From NCBI GenBank assembly GCA_013813905.1, contig JACCQX010000095.1, forward strand, positions 1 to 17,742: DNA of 17,742 nt. The letters are read 5' to 3'. Shown here piece by piece: positions 6,471 to 14,169 of this stretch (positions within the stretch are counted from its first letter, which is position 1; each line of letters starts with the position of its first letter). Both the position numbers and the translations under genes were made by a program. The notes under the pieces were generated by a model. The model was not told the origin of the DNA, did not search any database, and saw only the letters and a list, made by a program, of their open reading frames with translations. The stretch is from Chloroflexota bacterium (GTDB lineage Bacteria; Chloroflexota; Limnocylindria; Limnocylindrales; CSP1-4).

Positions 6471-8342
6471 ATGTACCACACTACCGCCCTCGGCTATGCC
6501 CGCGATGCTGCGCTGCGCAGCGTCCTCATCGTGGCCACCTTGGTCGCCATCCTCATCGCGTCCAGCGCGGCCAACTTCACCGCCACCGTGCGGGCCGCGG
6601 ATGAGCCCGCGACGCCTCTGAAGGCCGTCATCATCGTCGGCCCCACCCATAGTTCGACCTCCGAATTCCTGGCCCAAGGCGAGGAGTTCGCCGATCAGGC
6701 CGAAGCGGCGGGGATGGCGGTCACCCGCGTATTCCACCCCTACGCGACCTGGACCGCTGTCAAGAACGCCACGGAGAGCGCCAACCTGGTCGTCTACTTC
6801 GGCCACGGAAACGGCTGGCCCAGCCCATATGCGCCGTTCCAGGAGACCACCAAGAACGGCTTCGGGCTGAACGGCACAGCCGGCGGATCCTCGTCATCCG
6901 TGACCTACTACGGCGGCGACAAGATCCGCCAGAGCATGCGCTTGGCACCCAACGCCGTGGTCGTCCTCTACCGCGCCTGCTATGCCTCGGGCAACGGTGA
7001 GGAGTCTCAACCCGTTCCGACACTAAGCGTGGCCCTCCAGCGGGTCGATAACTTCGCGGCTGCTTTCCTCGCCGACGCAGTGGGCGGCAGCACCGTATTC
7101 GCCCTGGGGCCCAGGCAGTACGTGAACTACGCGGCCGCTCTGATGACGCCCGGCCTGAGCATGGAAGATATCTTTCGCCTCAACAGTACCAAGCCCGGGT
7201 ACAGCTCCAGCGGTTGGGTCGGCACGAGCCCGATCTACGAAGAGTCCACGCGTACGGCGGGAGCGCAGATGCTGCTGGACCCTAAAGGCAGCACACCGGA
7301 GACCAGGGACTACTACCGAGCACTCTCCGGTGAGCTCGGGATGACCACCGACACCTGGCGCGGTGACGCGCCGGAGGTCGGCCACGAGGACGATGTGGTG
7401 GCTCCCGAGGTCACCAGCCTGGCCGGCGTGCAGGCCGCCGATACCCTGCCCGTAGGCGACAGCGCACCGCCCACCTTCACTCCCAACGGCGACGGCATCA
7501 GCGACACCATGAGGCTGAACCACACCGTCTCAGAGCCCGCCTATCTGCAGTTCGCCATCCGCGACGCGGACGGCATGACCGTACGGCGCTTCACGTCCTG
7601 GACCGAGGGCGACGCTGCCTCCACGACCTGGGACGGTCGGGATGACGACGGTGCCTTCGTGCCCGAGGGTCGCTACGTCGTGGCCGTCACGCCCAAGGAT
7701 CGGGCCACCAACCTGGGCCTAGAGGTCTCCGCCCCGGTCAAGGTCCTCACGTCCATGAAGTCACCTAAGGCCAAGCCGGCCCACTTCTACGCCAAGGACG
7801 GCGATAGCCTCGCTGCCTCCACCAAGCTCACCGTCACACTGGAGCGGGCCGCGACCCTCTCGTGGTCGGTGGTCGATGCGTCCGGCACGCCGGTGCGTGC
7901 GCTCCTCTCCGCGCAGCCCGCCTCGGTCGGTCCGCAGGTCGTCGTCTGGGACGGCCGGGATGAGCAGGGAAGCTACGTCCCCAACGGGGTCTACTCGGCG
8001 ATCGTCACCGCGACGACGGAGGCTGGCACCTACAGCCATCGACTGACGGTGCACGTGATGCCCTTCAACGTGACGGCGCCCGTCTGGAGCGGTCCCGCCG
8101 GGACCACGGTCACCTTCACCATCAAGAGCGCCGAGCCCCTCACCGGGTGGCCCCGCATCGAGATCCGCCAGCCGGGCCTGCCGATGTACACCGGCTACCC
8201 CGTCAGGTACTCGCCCAAGCTGAACAAGTTCACCATCACCCTCAAGTCCGGTGGCACGCCAGGACCCGTGAAGATCAAGGTCTTGGGCACCGATACGGGC
8301 GGTGGCAAGCAGCAGCAGACCTACGTCTTCACTCTCGAGTAG
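6471..8342 (+). CDS. Secreted caspase-like (clan CD) protein with FlgD-type Ig modules
   Basis: The 623-residue product starts with a signal peptide (hydrophobic about 17-32, likely cleavage near VRA-A at 42). Residues about 50-320 form an alpha/beta domain containing LVVYFGHGNG with H112 and VVVLYRACYASG with C170. A hydrophobic strand ending in His-Gly, then a second ending in (A)-Cys, is the active-site pattern of clan CD peptidases (caspases, gingipains, CHAT), so H112/C170 are candidate catalytic residues. Two FlgD-like Ig modules follow (about 335-426, opening with FTPNGDGISDT and containing TTWDGRDDDG; and 452-529, with VVWDGRDEQGSYVPNGVY). A third beta-rich module occupies 530-623. 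GGAG ends 7 nt before the ATG, fixing the start. The Ig modules are well supported; the peptidase assignment is inference from two motifs. Substrate and partners are unknown. Confidence 0.82.
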   Translation: MYHTTALGYARDAALRSVLIVATLVAILIASSAANFTATVRAADEPATPLKAVIIVGPTHSSTSEFLAQGEEFADQAEAAGMAVTRVFHPYATWTAVKNATESANLVVYFGHGNGWPSPYAPFQETTKNGFGLNGTAGGSSSSVTYYGGDKIRQSMRLAPNAVVVLYRACYASGNGEESQPVPTLSVALQRVDNFAAAFLADAVGGSTVFALGPRQYVNYAAALMTPGLSMEDIFRLNSTKPGYSSSGWVGTSPIYEESTRTAGAQMLLDPKGSTPETRDYYRALSGELGMTTDTWRGDAPEVGHEDDVVAPEVTSLAGVQAADTLPVGDSAPPTFTPNGDGISDTMRLNHTVSEPAYLQFAIRDADGMTVRRFTSWTEGDAASTTWDGRDDDGAFVPEGRYVVAVTPKDRATNLGLEVSAPVKVLTSMKSPKAKPAHFYAKDGDSLAASTKLTVTLERAATLSWSVVDASGTPVRALLSAQPASVGPQVVVWDGRDEQGSYVPNGVYSAIVTATTEAGTYSHRLTVHVMPFNVTAPVWSGPAGTTVTFTIKSAEPLTGWPRIEIRQPGLPMYTGYPVRYSPKLNKFTITLKSGGTPGPVKIKVLGTDTGGGKQQQTYVFTLE

Positions 8343-8374
8343 CGCACCGACCGGCGCAGACCGGTCACGGTCCG

Positions 8375-8406
8375 AACGAGCCCGATCCCCTGGACCGGGC
8401 TCGTTT
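8375..8406 (+). terminator. Intrinsic terminator-like hairpin after the caspase-like gene
   Basis: A perfect 10-bp stem (AACGAGCCCG at 8375-8384, CGGGCTCGTT at 8396-8405) has an 11-nt loop and ends in TTT, 33 bp after the stop. It should separate this gene from the glycosyltransferase operon. Confidence 0.7.
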
Positions 8407-8480
8407 CGATACCCGCCTGTGGCTACTATTCGAGCCGGCGCACTTCGCCAGCCGGGGCTGGAGAGCACGCCGTTGACGGC

Positions 8481-8486
8481 TAGACT
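8481..8486 (+). promoter_or_regulatory. -10-like box seven bases before the start codon (possible leaderless promoter)
   Basis: TAGACT ends exactly 7 nt before ATG 8494. A -10 element at that distance would start transcription at or next to the A of ATG, giving a leaderless mRNA, and no Shine-Dalgarno sequence is present. A second A/T-richer box, TACTAT (8424-8429), lies upstream. Confidence 0.45.
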
Positions 8487-8493
8487 GGCGCCG

Positions 8494-9270
8494 ATGAACC
8501 CGCCTGGCTCCCAGACCTGGGTCGTGCTGCGCACCTACAACGAAGCGGACAACCTGGTGGGTATGACCGCCGCCATCCTGGAGCGGATCCCGGAGGCGAC
8601 CGTGCTGGTCGTGGATGATGCCTCACCCGACGGCACAGGAAGGCTGGCTGACGAGCTGGCGGCCGCCGATGCGCGGATCCGTGTCCGACACCGCCGTGCC
8701 AAGCAGGGACTTGGCAAGGCCTACGTGGATGGTTTCGGGGTGGCCCTTGCCGCCGGCGCGGAGCGCATCGTCCAGATGGACGCCGACTGGTCCCATCACC
8801 CGTCCTACCTGCCGGCGCTGCTTGGAACGCTCGAAGGCGGACTGGGCACAGCCCAGCCCGGCGGCGCGGATGTCGTCATCGGGTCGCGCTATGTCAAGGG
8901 TGGTGGCGTGCGGAACTGGGGCCTGCTGAGGCGAGTGGTCTCGCGCGGCGGATCGCTCTTCGCGCGCAGCGTCCTGCGGCTCAGCACGAACGATCTGACC
9001 GGCGCCTACAAGGTGTGGCGACGTGATGCCCTGGCCACGACGCCCTGGGATCGCCTCCACTCGGGGGGCTACGTGTTCTCCATCGAGATGACCTACCTGG
9101 CTGATCGGCGCGGCCTGCGCATCGTGGAGGTACCCATCATCTTCACCGATCGCGCAGAGGGGGAGAGCAAGATGTCGCGGCGCATCATCGTCGAGGCGCT
9201 GCTGGTCGTGCTGCGGCTGCGCTGGGACGAGTTCCGGGGCCGGTCGCCGCGACGGACGCCGGGAAGCTGA
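8494..9270 (+). CDS. Polyprenyl-phosphate mannose synthase-like GT2 glycosyltransferase
   Basis: The 258-residue soluble GT-A enzyme resembles dolichol/polyprenol-phosphate mannosyltransferase (DPM1/Ppm1). It shows the N-terminal nucleotide-sugar site (VVLRTYNEADNL, VLVVDDASPDGTG), the metal-binding DAD in QMDADWSHHP, GSRYVKGGGVRNW, TGAYKVWRRDAL, and the conserved late block IFTDRAEGESKMS. It lacks the C-terminal membrane helices found in many relatives, as in the soluble DPM1 forms. The likely reaction moves mannose from GDP-mannose to polyprenyl phosphate at the inner membrane face, supplying mannose to later transferases; other hexoses cannot be excluded. ATG 8494 is preceded by a -10-like box rather than a ribosome site. 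The stop overlaps the ATG of the next glycosyltransferase by one base (TGATG). Confidence 0.9.
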   Translation: MNPPGSQTWVVLRTYNEADNLVGMTAAILERIPEATVLVVDDASPDGTGRLADELAAADARIRVRHRRAKQGLGKAYVDGFGVALAAGAERIVQMDADWSHHPSYLPALLGTLEGGLGTAQPGGADVVIGSRYVKGGGVRNWGLLRRVVSRGGSLFARSVLRLSTNDLTGAYKVWRRDALATTPWDRLHSGGYVFSIEMTYLADRRGLRIVEVPIIFTDRAEGESKMSRRIIVEALLVVLRLRWDEFRGRSPRRTPGS

Positions 9271-10595
9271 TGTCGTGGGGCGACGCGCCCGCCCCGCCTC
9301 GGATCGATCCAGCTGGGGCGAGGGTCGTCATGGACGTGCGCCCGCTCCAGGAGCGGCATCGCGCGCCCATCACCGCTGCGTATCTCGACCGACTTCTGAA
9401 GGCCTTCGCCGCTGACCCGGTGCCGGGCGAGTCCTTCGCCTTCGTGCTGCGGGGCATCCGCGACGACCCGACGGCGGCCCTGGAAGCGGCTGGCCTCCCG
9501 GTCGCGGCACGACGCCACCTACCGCCCACCTCGCGGCTCTTTCGTTCGGCGGGTCTGACGCTCGATGCGTTCCTCCTACGCGGCGCGGAGGTGGGCGTGG
9601 CGGCTGGGGCGGAGGACTCCGGAGCCGCCGGCACGTTGTATCACACGGCGGGCGGAGCGGTGCCCATCGCCTCGGGACTGCCGGTCGTGGCAACGCTCCT
9701 CGATCTTGCCCCATGGGAGCTGCCGCAGCGGTACGCGGCGACTACGGCGGCCCGCTTCGGTCACCGTCTGCGGGCACGCAACCTGCGCGACGCGGCGCGA
9801 GTGATCGTCGCCTCGGGGGCCACGGCTGAAGCTGCGCGGCGCTTGCTGCACCTGCCGGAGGAGCGGCTGGCCGTCGTGCCGCTGGCCGTTGATCCGGCCT
9901 TCCGCCCGCTGGCCGCAGACCCGGAGCGATCCGCCGTGCTGCGCGCGCGCTTCGACCTGCCGCCGCGCTATCTGGTCTTCGCCGGTCGGTATGACGCCCG
10001 CAAGGATCTGGCGACGCTCTTCGCTGCGCTGGCCGCCCTGAGGGAGCAGACGGCCTCCGTTCCGGCCGCCGTGGACCGGACCGGAGGGAGGAACCGGCGG
10101 GCACGAGACAAGGCGCGGCCGTGGCCGCCGGTGGTCGTGCTGGCGGGTGCGGCAGGGGATGGTCACGAGGACTCACCGGCGGTGGCTCGCTCCGCCCGCA
10201 GGGCGGGCGTGGCGGATCTCATCCGCCTGACCCCGCAGCTGGGCGCTCGCGACCTCGCCGCTCTCCAGGCGGGCGCCGTGGCGCACGTCCAGCCGGCGCT
10301 CAGCGACGGTACCGGGCTCGCCGCATCCGAGGCACTGGCCGTGGGCATCCCGGTCATCTGCAGCCGGGTCGGGGCCCTGCCCGAGACCGTCGGAGCGGCG
10401 GGCATCATCGTGGAGCCGGCGGACCCTGCTCGACTGGCCACGGCCCTCCGTGCCATGTGGGAGGGCGGCTCTGTCGCACGCCAGGTGACGCGTCGTGCCC
10501 GCCAGCGAGCCGACGGACCGCAACGCACGTGGGCCGACGTGGCCCGGGAGACCAGGGCTGTCTATGCCGCCGTGCTGACCACCGATCCCAGGTGA
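9270..10595 (+). CDS. GT4-type glycosyltransferase
   Basis: The 441-residue GT-B protein has a variable N-terminal acceptor half (about 1-225) and a typical C-terminal Glycos_transf_1 half: YLVFAGRYDARKDLATLFAAL (phosphate-binding region), then DGTGLAASEALAVGIPVICSRVGALPETVG with the conserved E of the EALA motif, which contacts the donor in GT4 enzymes. An unusual basic insert (about residues 262-290, rich in Arg, Pro and Ala) separates two strands of the C-terminal domain. It is probably cytoplasmic and may add a sugar to a lipid-linked or polysaccharide acceptor; donor and acceptor are not readable from the sequence. The ATG lies inside the stop of the DPM1-like gene, so the two are translationally coupled. 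The beta-solenoid gene follows after 119 bp. Confidence 0.88.
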   Translation: MSWGDAPAPPRIDPAGARVVMDVRPLQERHRAPITAAYLDRLLKAFAADPVPGESFAFVLRGIRDDPTAALEAAGLPVAARRHLPPTSRLFRSAGLTLDAFLLRGAEVGVAAGAEDSGAAGTLYHTAGGAVPIASGLPVVATLLDLAPWELPQRYAATTAARFGHRLRARNLRDAARVIVASGATAEAARRLLHLPEERLAVVPLAVDPAFRPLAADPERSAVLRARFDLPPRYLVFAGRYDARKDLATLFAALAALREQTASVPAAVDRTGGRNRRARDKARPWPPVVVLAGAAGDGHEDSPAVARSARRAGVADLIRLTPQLGARDLAALQAGAVAHVQPALSDGTGLAASEALAVGIPVICSRVGALPETVGAAGIIVEPADPARLATALRAMWEGGSVARQVTRRARQRADGPQRTWADVARETRAVYAAVLTTDPR

Positions 10596-10648
10596 GACGC
10601 GCATCGGGCCGTCACGCCGGGCAGACGGCGGGTGGTCAGCGCCACTGC

Positions 10649-10654
10649 TAGGCT
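10649..10654 (+). promoter_or_regulatory. Possible -10 box before the beta-solenoid gene
   Basis: TAGGCT lies within the palindromic GCTAGGCTAGC, about 60 bp before the GTG start at 10715. It resembles the TAGACT and TATACT boxes before other genes here. No clear -35 was found. Confidence 0.3.
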
Positions 10655-10714
10655 AGCCGCCCAGCGGCACGGACCTGCGAGGCAGTCCGCAAGAGACATC
10701 GGAAGGTGGCCGGC

Positions 10715-11251
10715 GTGACAGGATCGGAGCGACCCGCCAAGCGCGGTTCGGGACTCAAGGCCGCGGAAGAGGAGGCCGCCGCGGAGGCGGCGCGCGAGGT
10801 GGCCCAGCCCGCCCTGGACCAGGCCTTCGAGGCGGCATCGCCCGCCGGAACCCAGGATGCCTCGCACCTGGTGGTCGGGCCCGGCTCCCGTGATGCCGTC
10901 ATTCGCGCCGAGCACGTCGAGTTCTCGCAAGGCGGAGCCTCCCGCGTCGAGGCCACCACGGTCTCACTGTCTCAGGGCGGAGCCGGGCGGATCAAGGCGC
11001 GCGAAGTGAGCATCACCCAGGGCGGCGCCGGTGTCGTGCAGGCCGGAACCCTGCGCCTGGAGAGCGACGCCAACGCATTCCTTGTCGTGTCACGGAACGC
11101 CGAGGTCGCTCCCGGCGCCCGCGTCGCCGTGCTGATCTCCGGACGGACGTCAGGCGGCACGCGGCCGCTCCTGGATTCGCGCTCGGCACTTGCCCTGGTC
11201 GGTGGCTTCCTCCTGCTGCGGCGCTTGCTGGGCGTCTTTCGCCGCCGTTGA
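10715..11251 (+). CDS. Beta-solenoid repeat protein with C-terminal membrane tail (unknown function)
   Basis: I do not recognise a named family. The 178-residue product has an Ala/Glu-rich helical N-terminus (about 13-45), then three near-identical 15-residue repeats at V68-T82, V83-E97 and V98-T112 with the pattern V-x-[FLI]-[ST]-Q-G-G-A-[SG]-x-[VI]-x-A. Degenerate turns lie before and after them. Such short-period repeats with Gly turns suggest a right-handed beta-helix, as in bactofilin-like polymer-forming proteins. A hydrophobic segment (about 155-172) followed by RRR ends the protein, suggesting tail anchoring with the solenoid in the cytoplasm. GTG 10715 is chosen because GGAAGG (10701-10706) is 8 nt upstream; GTG 10706 is the alternative. 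The stop overlaps the next ATG by one base, so it may work with that glycosyltransferase. Confidence 0.78.
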   Translation: MTGSERPAKRGSGLKAAEEEAAAEAAREVAQPALDQAFEAASPAGTQDASHLVVGPGSRDAVIRAEHVEFSQGGASRVEATTVSLSQGGAGRIKAREVSITQGGAGVVQAGTLRLESDANAFLVVSRNAEVAPGARVAVLISGRTSGGTRPLLDSRSALALVGGFLLLRRLLGVFRRR

Positions 11252-12615
11252 TGGGTCTCGGGGGCGCGGCACGCGGACTCCAGGTGACGATCGTGGCGGC
11301 GAACTCCTTCGAGTTCGATTCGCGCTTCCTGCGAACGGCCATGACCCTGGCGACGGAAGGCCACGATGTCCGGATCCTGGGCTGGCCGGGACCGGGCCTG
11401 CCCGCACGCGAGGAGCTGGCCCCGGGCGTGATGCTGACGCGGCTCGACATCGACCGGCGCATCACCAGCGGGCTGCGGCCCCTGCCCACGCAGGTCCGCT
11501 CGGCGCTGGCTCGACTCATCGGTCTTGATCCCCTCGCCACGGTCCTGCCGCCGGACGCCCCGCGCGGTATCGACCGCGTTCGCCACCTCGGTCGACGGCT
11601 GCTCGAGGTCGTGGCGAACGCGCGGCGCGTCGGTCCCTGGACAGACGCGGTGGTCGTCCACGCAGCCGAGACGGACGTCTTCCACGCCCAGTCGCTGATC
11701 GCTCTACCGGTAGTCCGAGGAGCGGCGCAGCGGCTTGGCGCTCGGTTCGTCTACGACGTCGCCGATTACCACACCGAAGCCGCACGCCTGGCGCGCATGC
11801 CCTGGCTGGTGCGGGAGCTGGTGCGGCGTCGCGAGCGGCGCTGGGCGCGTGACGCCTCCGGCTTCCTGGCGGTCAGTGAGCCCGTGGCCGACCTCGTCGA
11901 GCGACGCTTCGGGGTCGAGCGGCCGGCCGTGCTGCTCAACTGCCCGCCGGCCTGGCGTCCGGAGGAGTCGACGCCACCCCTGTCGGATCGACTTCGTACG
12001 GCTGCCGGCATCGAGCCTGGACGGCCGATCATCCTGTACCAGGGCGGTCTCAGCGTGGACCGCGGTGTCGAGGAATTGGTCGCTGCGTCCGATGAGTCAG
12101 GCCTGCGCGATCTCGGCGCGGCGATAGTCTTCATGGGCTACGGGCGGCTCCAGGGCTTCGTGGACCGCGCTGCGCGCGAACGCCCCGGCCGTCTTTACGT
12201 GTTGCCAGCCGTCCCGGTCCAGGGTCTGTTGGAGTGGACGGCCGGTGCCGATGTCTCGTTCGTGGGCCAGCCGCCGCGCACACTGAACCAGCGCTTGAAC
12301 CTGCCCAACAAGCTCTTCGAAAGCCTCATGGCTGGTGTACCGGTCGTGGTCTCGCAGGGCAATGAGCAATGCCGTCTGACGATGAGCGAGGGTGTCGGGC
12401 GGTGCGTGGACATCGACTCGCCCGACTCCGTGGCGGCCGGCATCCTGGCCCTCCTCACGGCTCCCGAGTCCGAGCGCCAGCGCCTCCGTCAACACTGTCG
12501 AACGGTGGCGCTCACGAAGTACACCTGGGATCTGAACGCCGATGGACTCCGCGGGCTGTACGGGCGCCTCTCGCAAGCGACCCCGCGGCGGGGCGGCAGG
12601 GATGCGCCAAGCTAG
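11251..12615 (+). CDS. GT4-type glycosyltransferase
   Basis: The 454-residue GT-B protein begins with a Rossmann-like strand (LQVTIVAANSFEFDSRFLRTAMTL) followed by the acceptor half, including FVYDVADYHTEA. The C-terminal donor half contains PIILYQGGLSVDRGVEELV, IVFMGYGRLQGFVDRAA, and NLPNKLFESLMAGVPVVVS, where the FESLMAG motif carries the conserved donor-contacting Glu of GT4 enzymes. It is likely cytoplasmic or membrane-associated and acts in surface glycan assembly; the sugars involved cannot be told. ATG 11251 overlaps the stop of the beta-solenoid gene by one base; a TTG just before it (11248) is the only other start candidate nearby. It faces the formyltransferase gene across only 13 bp, a tail-to-tail junction. 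Confidence 0.88.
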   Translation: MGLGGAARGLQVTIVAANSFEFDSRFLRTAMTLATEGHDVRILGWPGPGLPAREELAPGVMLTRLDIDRRITSGLRPLPTQVRSALARLIGLDPLATVLPPDAPRGIDRVRHLGRRLLEVVANARRVGPWTDAVVVHAAETDVFHAQSLIALPVVRGAAQRLGARFVYDVADYHTEAARLARMPWLVRELVRRRERRWARDASGFLAVSEPVADLVERRFGVERPAVLLNCPPAWRPEESTPPLSDRLRTAAGIEPGRPIILYQGGLSVDRGVEELVAASDESGLRDLGAAIVFMGYGRLQGFVDRAARERPGRLYVLPAVPVQGLLEWTAGADVSFVGQPPRTLNQRLNLPNKLFESLMAGVPVVVSQGNEQCRLTMSEGVGRCVDIDSPDSVAAGILALLTAPESERQRLRQHCRTVALTKYTWDLNADGLRGLYGRLSQATPRRGGRDAPS

Positions 12616-12628
12616 CCGGCGCAATCCC

Positions 12629-13411
12629 TTAAAAGAAGCGTCGCCCGGCGGCCAGGAACGCCCGCTTGTCCTCCGCCGTCGGGAACGAGAAGTAGGTCCC
12701 CTCCGCCTCGGGGTTGGGACGTGGCACCACCGTGCCGTCGCGGATCTGAACGATGGCTCCGACCAGCAGATCGGCGCCGGCATCCTTGGTCCGCCGCACC
12801 AGGCTATCCCAGGTGTCCTGGGGCAGGATCTCGATCTCTCGCTGCCCGACGATCTCACCATCGTCCAGCTTGGCAGCGAGGTAGTGCACGGTCGTGGCCG
12901 TCGTGGTCTCGCCGTTGCGCAGGACCCAGAAGGCCGGCATCAGGCCCCGGTACCTGGGGAGCGGCGCCCCGTGTACGTTGATGGCCCCCAGGGGCAGCCG
13001 ATCGCGGATGCTCTTGCCGATGACCTGCGGGCAGCTGATGGAGACCAGCAGGTCCGGCTGGTGTTGGTCCAACACAGCGGTGAAGCGTCGGCCCTTCAGG
13101 TCGGGCACCGGGTGATAGGGGATGTGCCAGGCGCGGGCCACCTGTTCGATGGAGTGGAACGGTCCCTCTCTGCCCGGTGACGTGAGCATCGCCTTCAGCT
13201 TGGCCAGGATCACGCGCGCGGCCAGGATAGCGGTGCCTCGGACGCCGAAAAGGCGGAAGTGCTTGATGAAGCCCTTCCGCGTGCCACCGTGGGTGCTCAT
13301 GGCCGGCGCCGACACGATGGCCACCACCGAGTCGGGCCAGGCCCTGCAGACCTTGGCGAAGCTGCGCGGCAGGTAGAGGTTCTCCTCCTGGGTGACGATG
13401 ATGATCTTCAC
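12629..13411 (-). CDS. Formyltransferase-fold enzyme, probably sugar-modifying
   Basis: The 260-residue product carries the formyltransferase (Fmt/GART-type) catalytic set: N145 and H147 in INVHGAPLPRYRG and D183 in KLDDGEIV, the N/H/D residues that use N10-formyl-tetrahydrofolate. It is shorter than methionyl-tRNA formyltransferase (about 315 residues) and lacks most of that enzyme's C-terminal tRNA-binding domain, so a housekeeping Fmt is unlikely. In a polysaccharide cluster it more likely formylates an amino sugar, as VioF/FdtF-type enzymes do. No sugar aminotransferase lies in the window, so the amine may come from elsewhere or from the neighbouring deacetylase. The GTG start (13411) overlaps the WecG stop by 4 nt (GTGA), with GAGG six bases upstream. 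The frame extends further upstream, but only over the WecG gene. Confidence 0.85.
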   Translation of the reverse strand: MKIIIVTQEENLYLPRSFAKVCRAWPDSVVAIVSAPAMSTHGGTRKGFIKHFRLFGVRGTAILAARVILAKLKAMLTSPGREGPFHSIEQVARAWHIPYHPVPDLKGRRFTAVLDQHQPDLLVSISCPQVIGKSIRDRLPLGAINVHGAPLPRYRGLMPAFWVLRNGETTTATTVHYLAAKLDDGEIVGQREIEILPQDTWDSLVRRTKDAGADLLVGAIVQIRDGTVVPRPNPEAEGTYFSFPTAEDKRAFLAAGRRFF

Positions 13412-14169
13412 CGTCTGCCTCGCCGGGTCCTCGAGCGGACCGCTTGCTGGAGGACCTCTGCGACGAAGAGGGGGTAGACGATCTGGCGTCTCCAGCGGCT
13501 GGGCTGGCGGACCAGCCGATAGAACCACTCCAGGCCCAGGCGCCGGAAGATCGCTGGCGCCCGCCGGACATCCCCGGTGATGGTGTCAAGGGTCCCGCCG
13601 ATGCCCTGGCAGATGCGCACCGTGGACCCCGGCAGATGCTCATGCATCCATCTCTCCTGGGCGGGACTGCCCAGAGCGACGAACAGGATCTCCGCGCCCG
13701 AGGCAGCGATGGTCCGCAGGAGATCGTCCGCTTCCTGCGGCCCGAGGTACCCGTTGGCACGGCCGACGATGCGGATGCCCGGGAACCGCTGGCCCAGGAT
13801 CTCCACGGCGCGACGATTGACCCTCTCCCTCGCGCCGTACACGAAGATGCCCTGGCCCTCCCTGGCGGCGATGTCACAGATCCCCAGCATCAGGTCCGCC
13901 CCGGCTACGCGCGTGGCGCCGGCTCGGTACAGGAGGTTAAGGGCCATGACCACGCCGATGCCGTCGGGCAGCAACAGTGTGCCCCGTTCGAAGAACCGCA
14001 TCAGGAAGGGATCCTTGCGCAGCGCGTAGACCTTCTCTGGATTCACCGCCAGGATGGTGCCGGGAGAAGTCCCCTCGCGGAGGTAGCGGCTGACATACGA
14101 GAGCGCTCCCGCCATGTCGACGCTGTCCACCGGTGCATCCAGGACGCGCAGCCGCCTGGGCCTATCCAT
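13408..14169 (-). CDS. WecG/TagA/CpsF family glycosyltransferase (GT26)
   Basis: The 253-residue GT26 enzyme shows the family landmarks: TILAVNPEKVYALRKD with N43, LLLPDGIGVVMAL with D69 (matching the proposed catalytic Asp of TagA), IFVYGARE, ILFVALGSPAQERWM and GIGGTLDTITGDVRRAP. Relatives add ManNAcA (WecG) or ManNAc (TagA) to undecaprenyl-PP-GlcNAc at the inner membrane face. The Thr found two residues before the Asn in TagA is Ala here. The C-terminal basic helix may be the membrane-targeting tail known in this family. ATG 14169 has a fine GGAGG six bases upstream and overlaps the deacetylase stop by 8 nt; a start at 14193 would lengthen the overlap without a better ribosome site. A nearby UDP-HexNAc dehydrogenase and 2-epimerase supply a plausible ManNAcA donor. 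Confidence 0.92.
   Translation of the reverse strand: MDRPRRLRVLDAPVDSVDMAGALSYVSRYLREGTSPGTILAVNPEKVYALRKDPFLMRFFERGTLLLPDGIGVVMALNLLYRAGATRVAGADLMLGICDIAAREGQGIFVYGARERVNRRAVEILGQRFPGIRIVGRANGYLGPQEADDLLRTIAASGAEILFVALGSPAQERWMHEHLPGSTVRICQGIGGTLDTITGDVRRAPAIFRRLGLEWFYRLVRQPSRWRRQIVYPLFVAEVLQQAVRSRTRRGRR

Noticed and set aside
6206..6604. + strand open frame before the caspase-like gene
   Set aside because: There is no ribosome site, it runs through inverted repeats, and it overlaps the signal peptide of a better supported gene.
8473..8478. TTGACG as a -35 box for the GT2 gene
   Set aside because: It lies only 2 bp from the TAGACT box, far too close to act as its -35.
12542..13180. + strand open frame opposite the formyltransferase
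   Set aside because: It is antisense to an enzyme with intact catalytic motifs, and the translation is low in recognisable structure.
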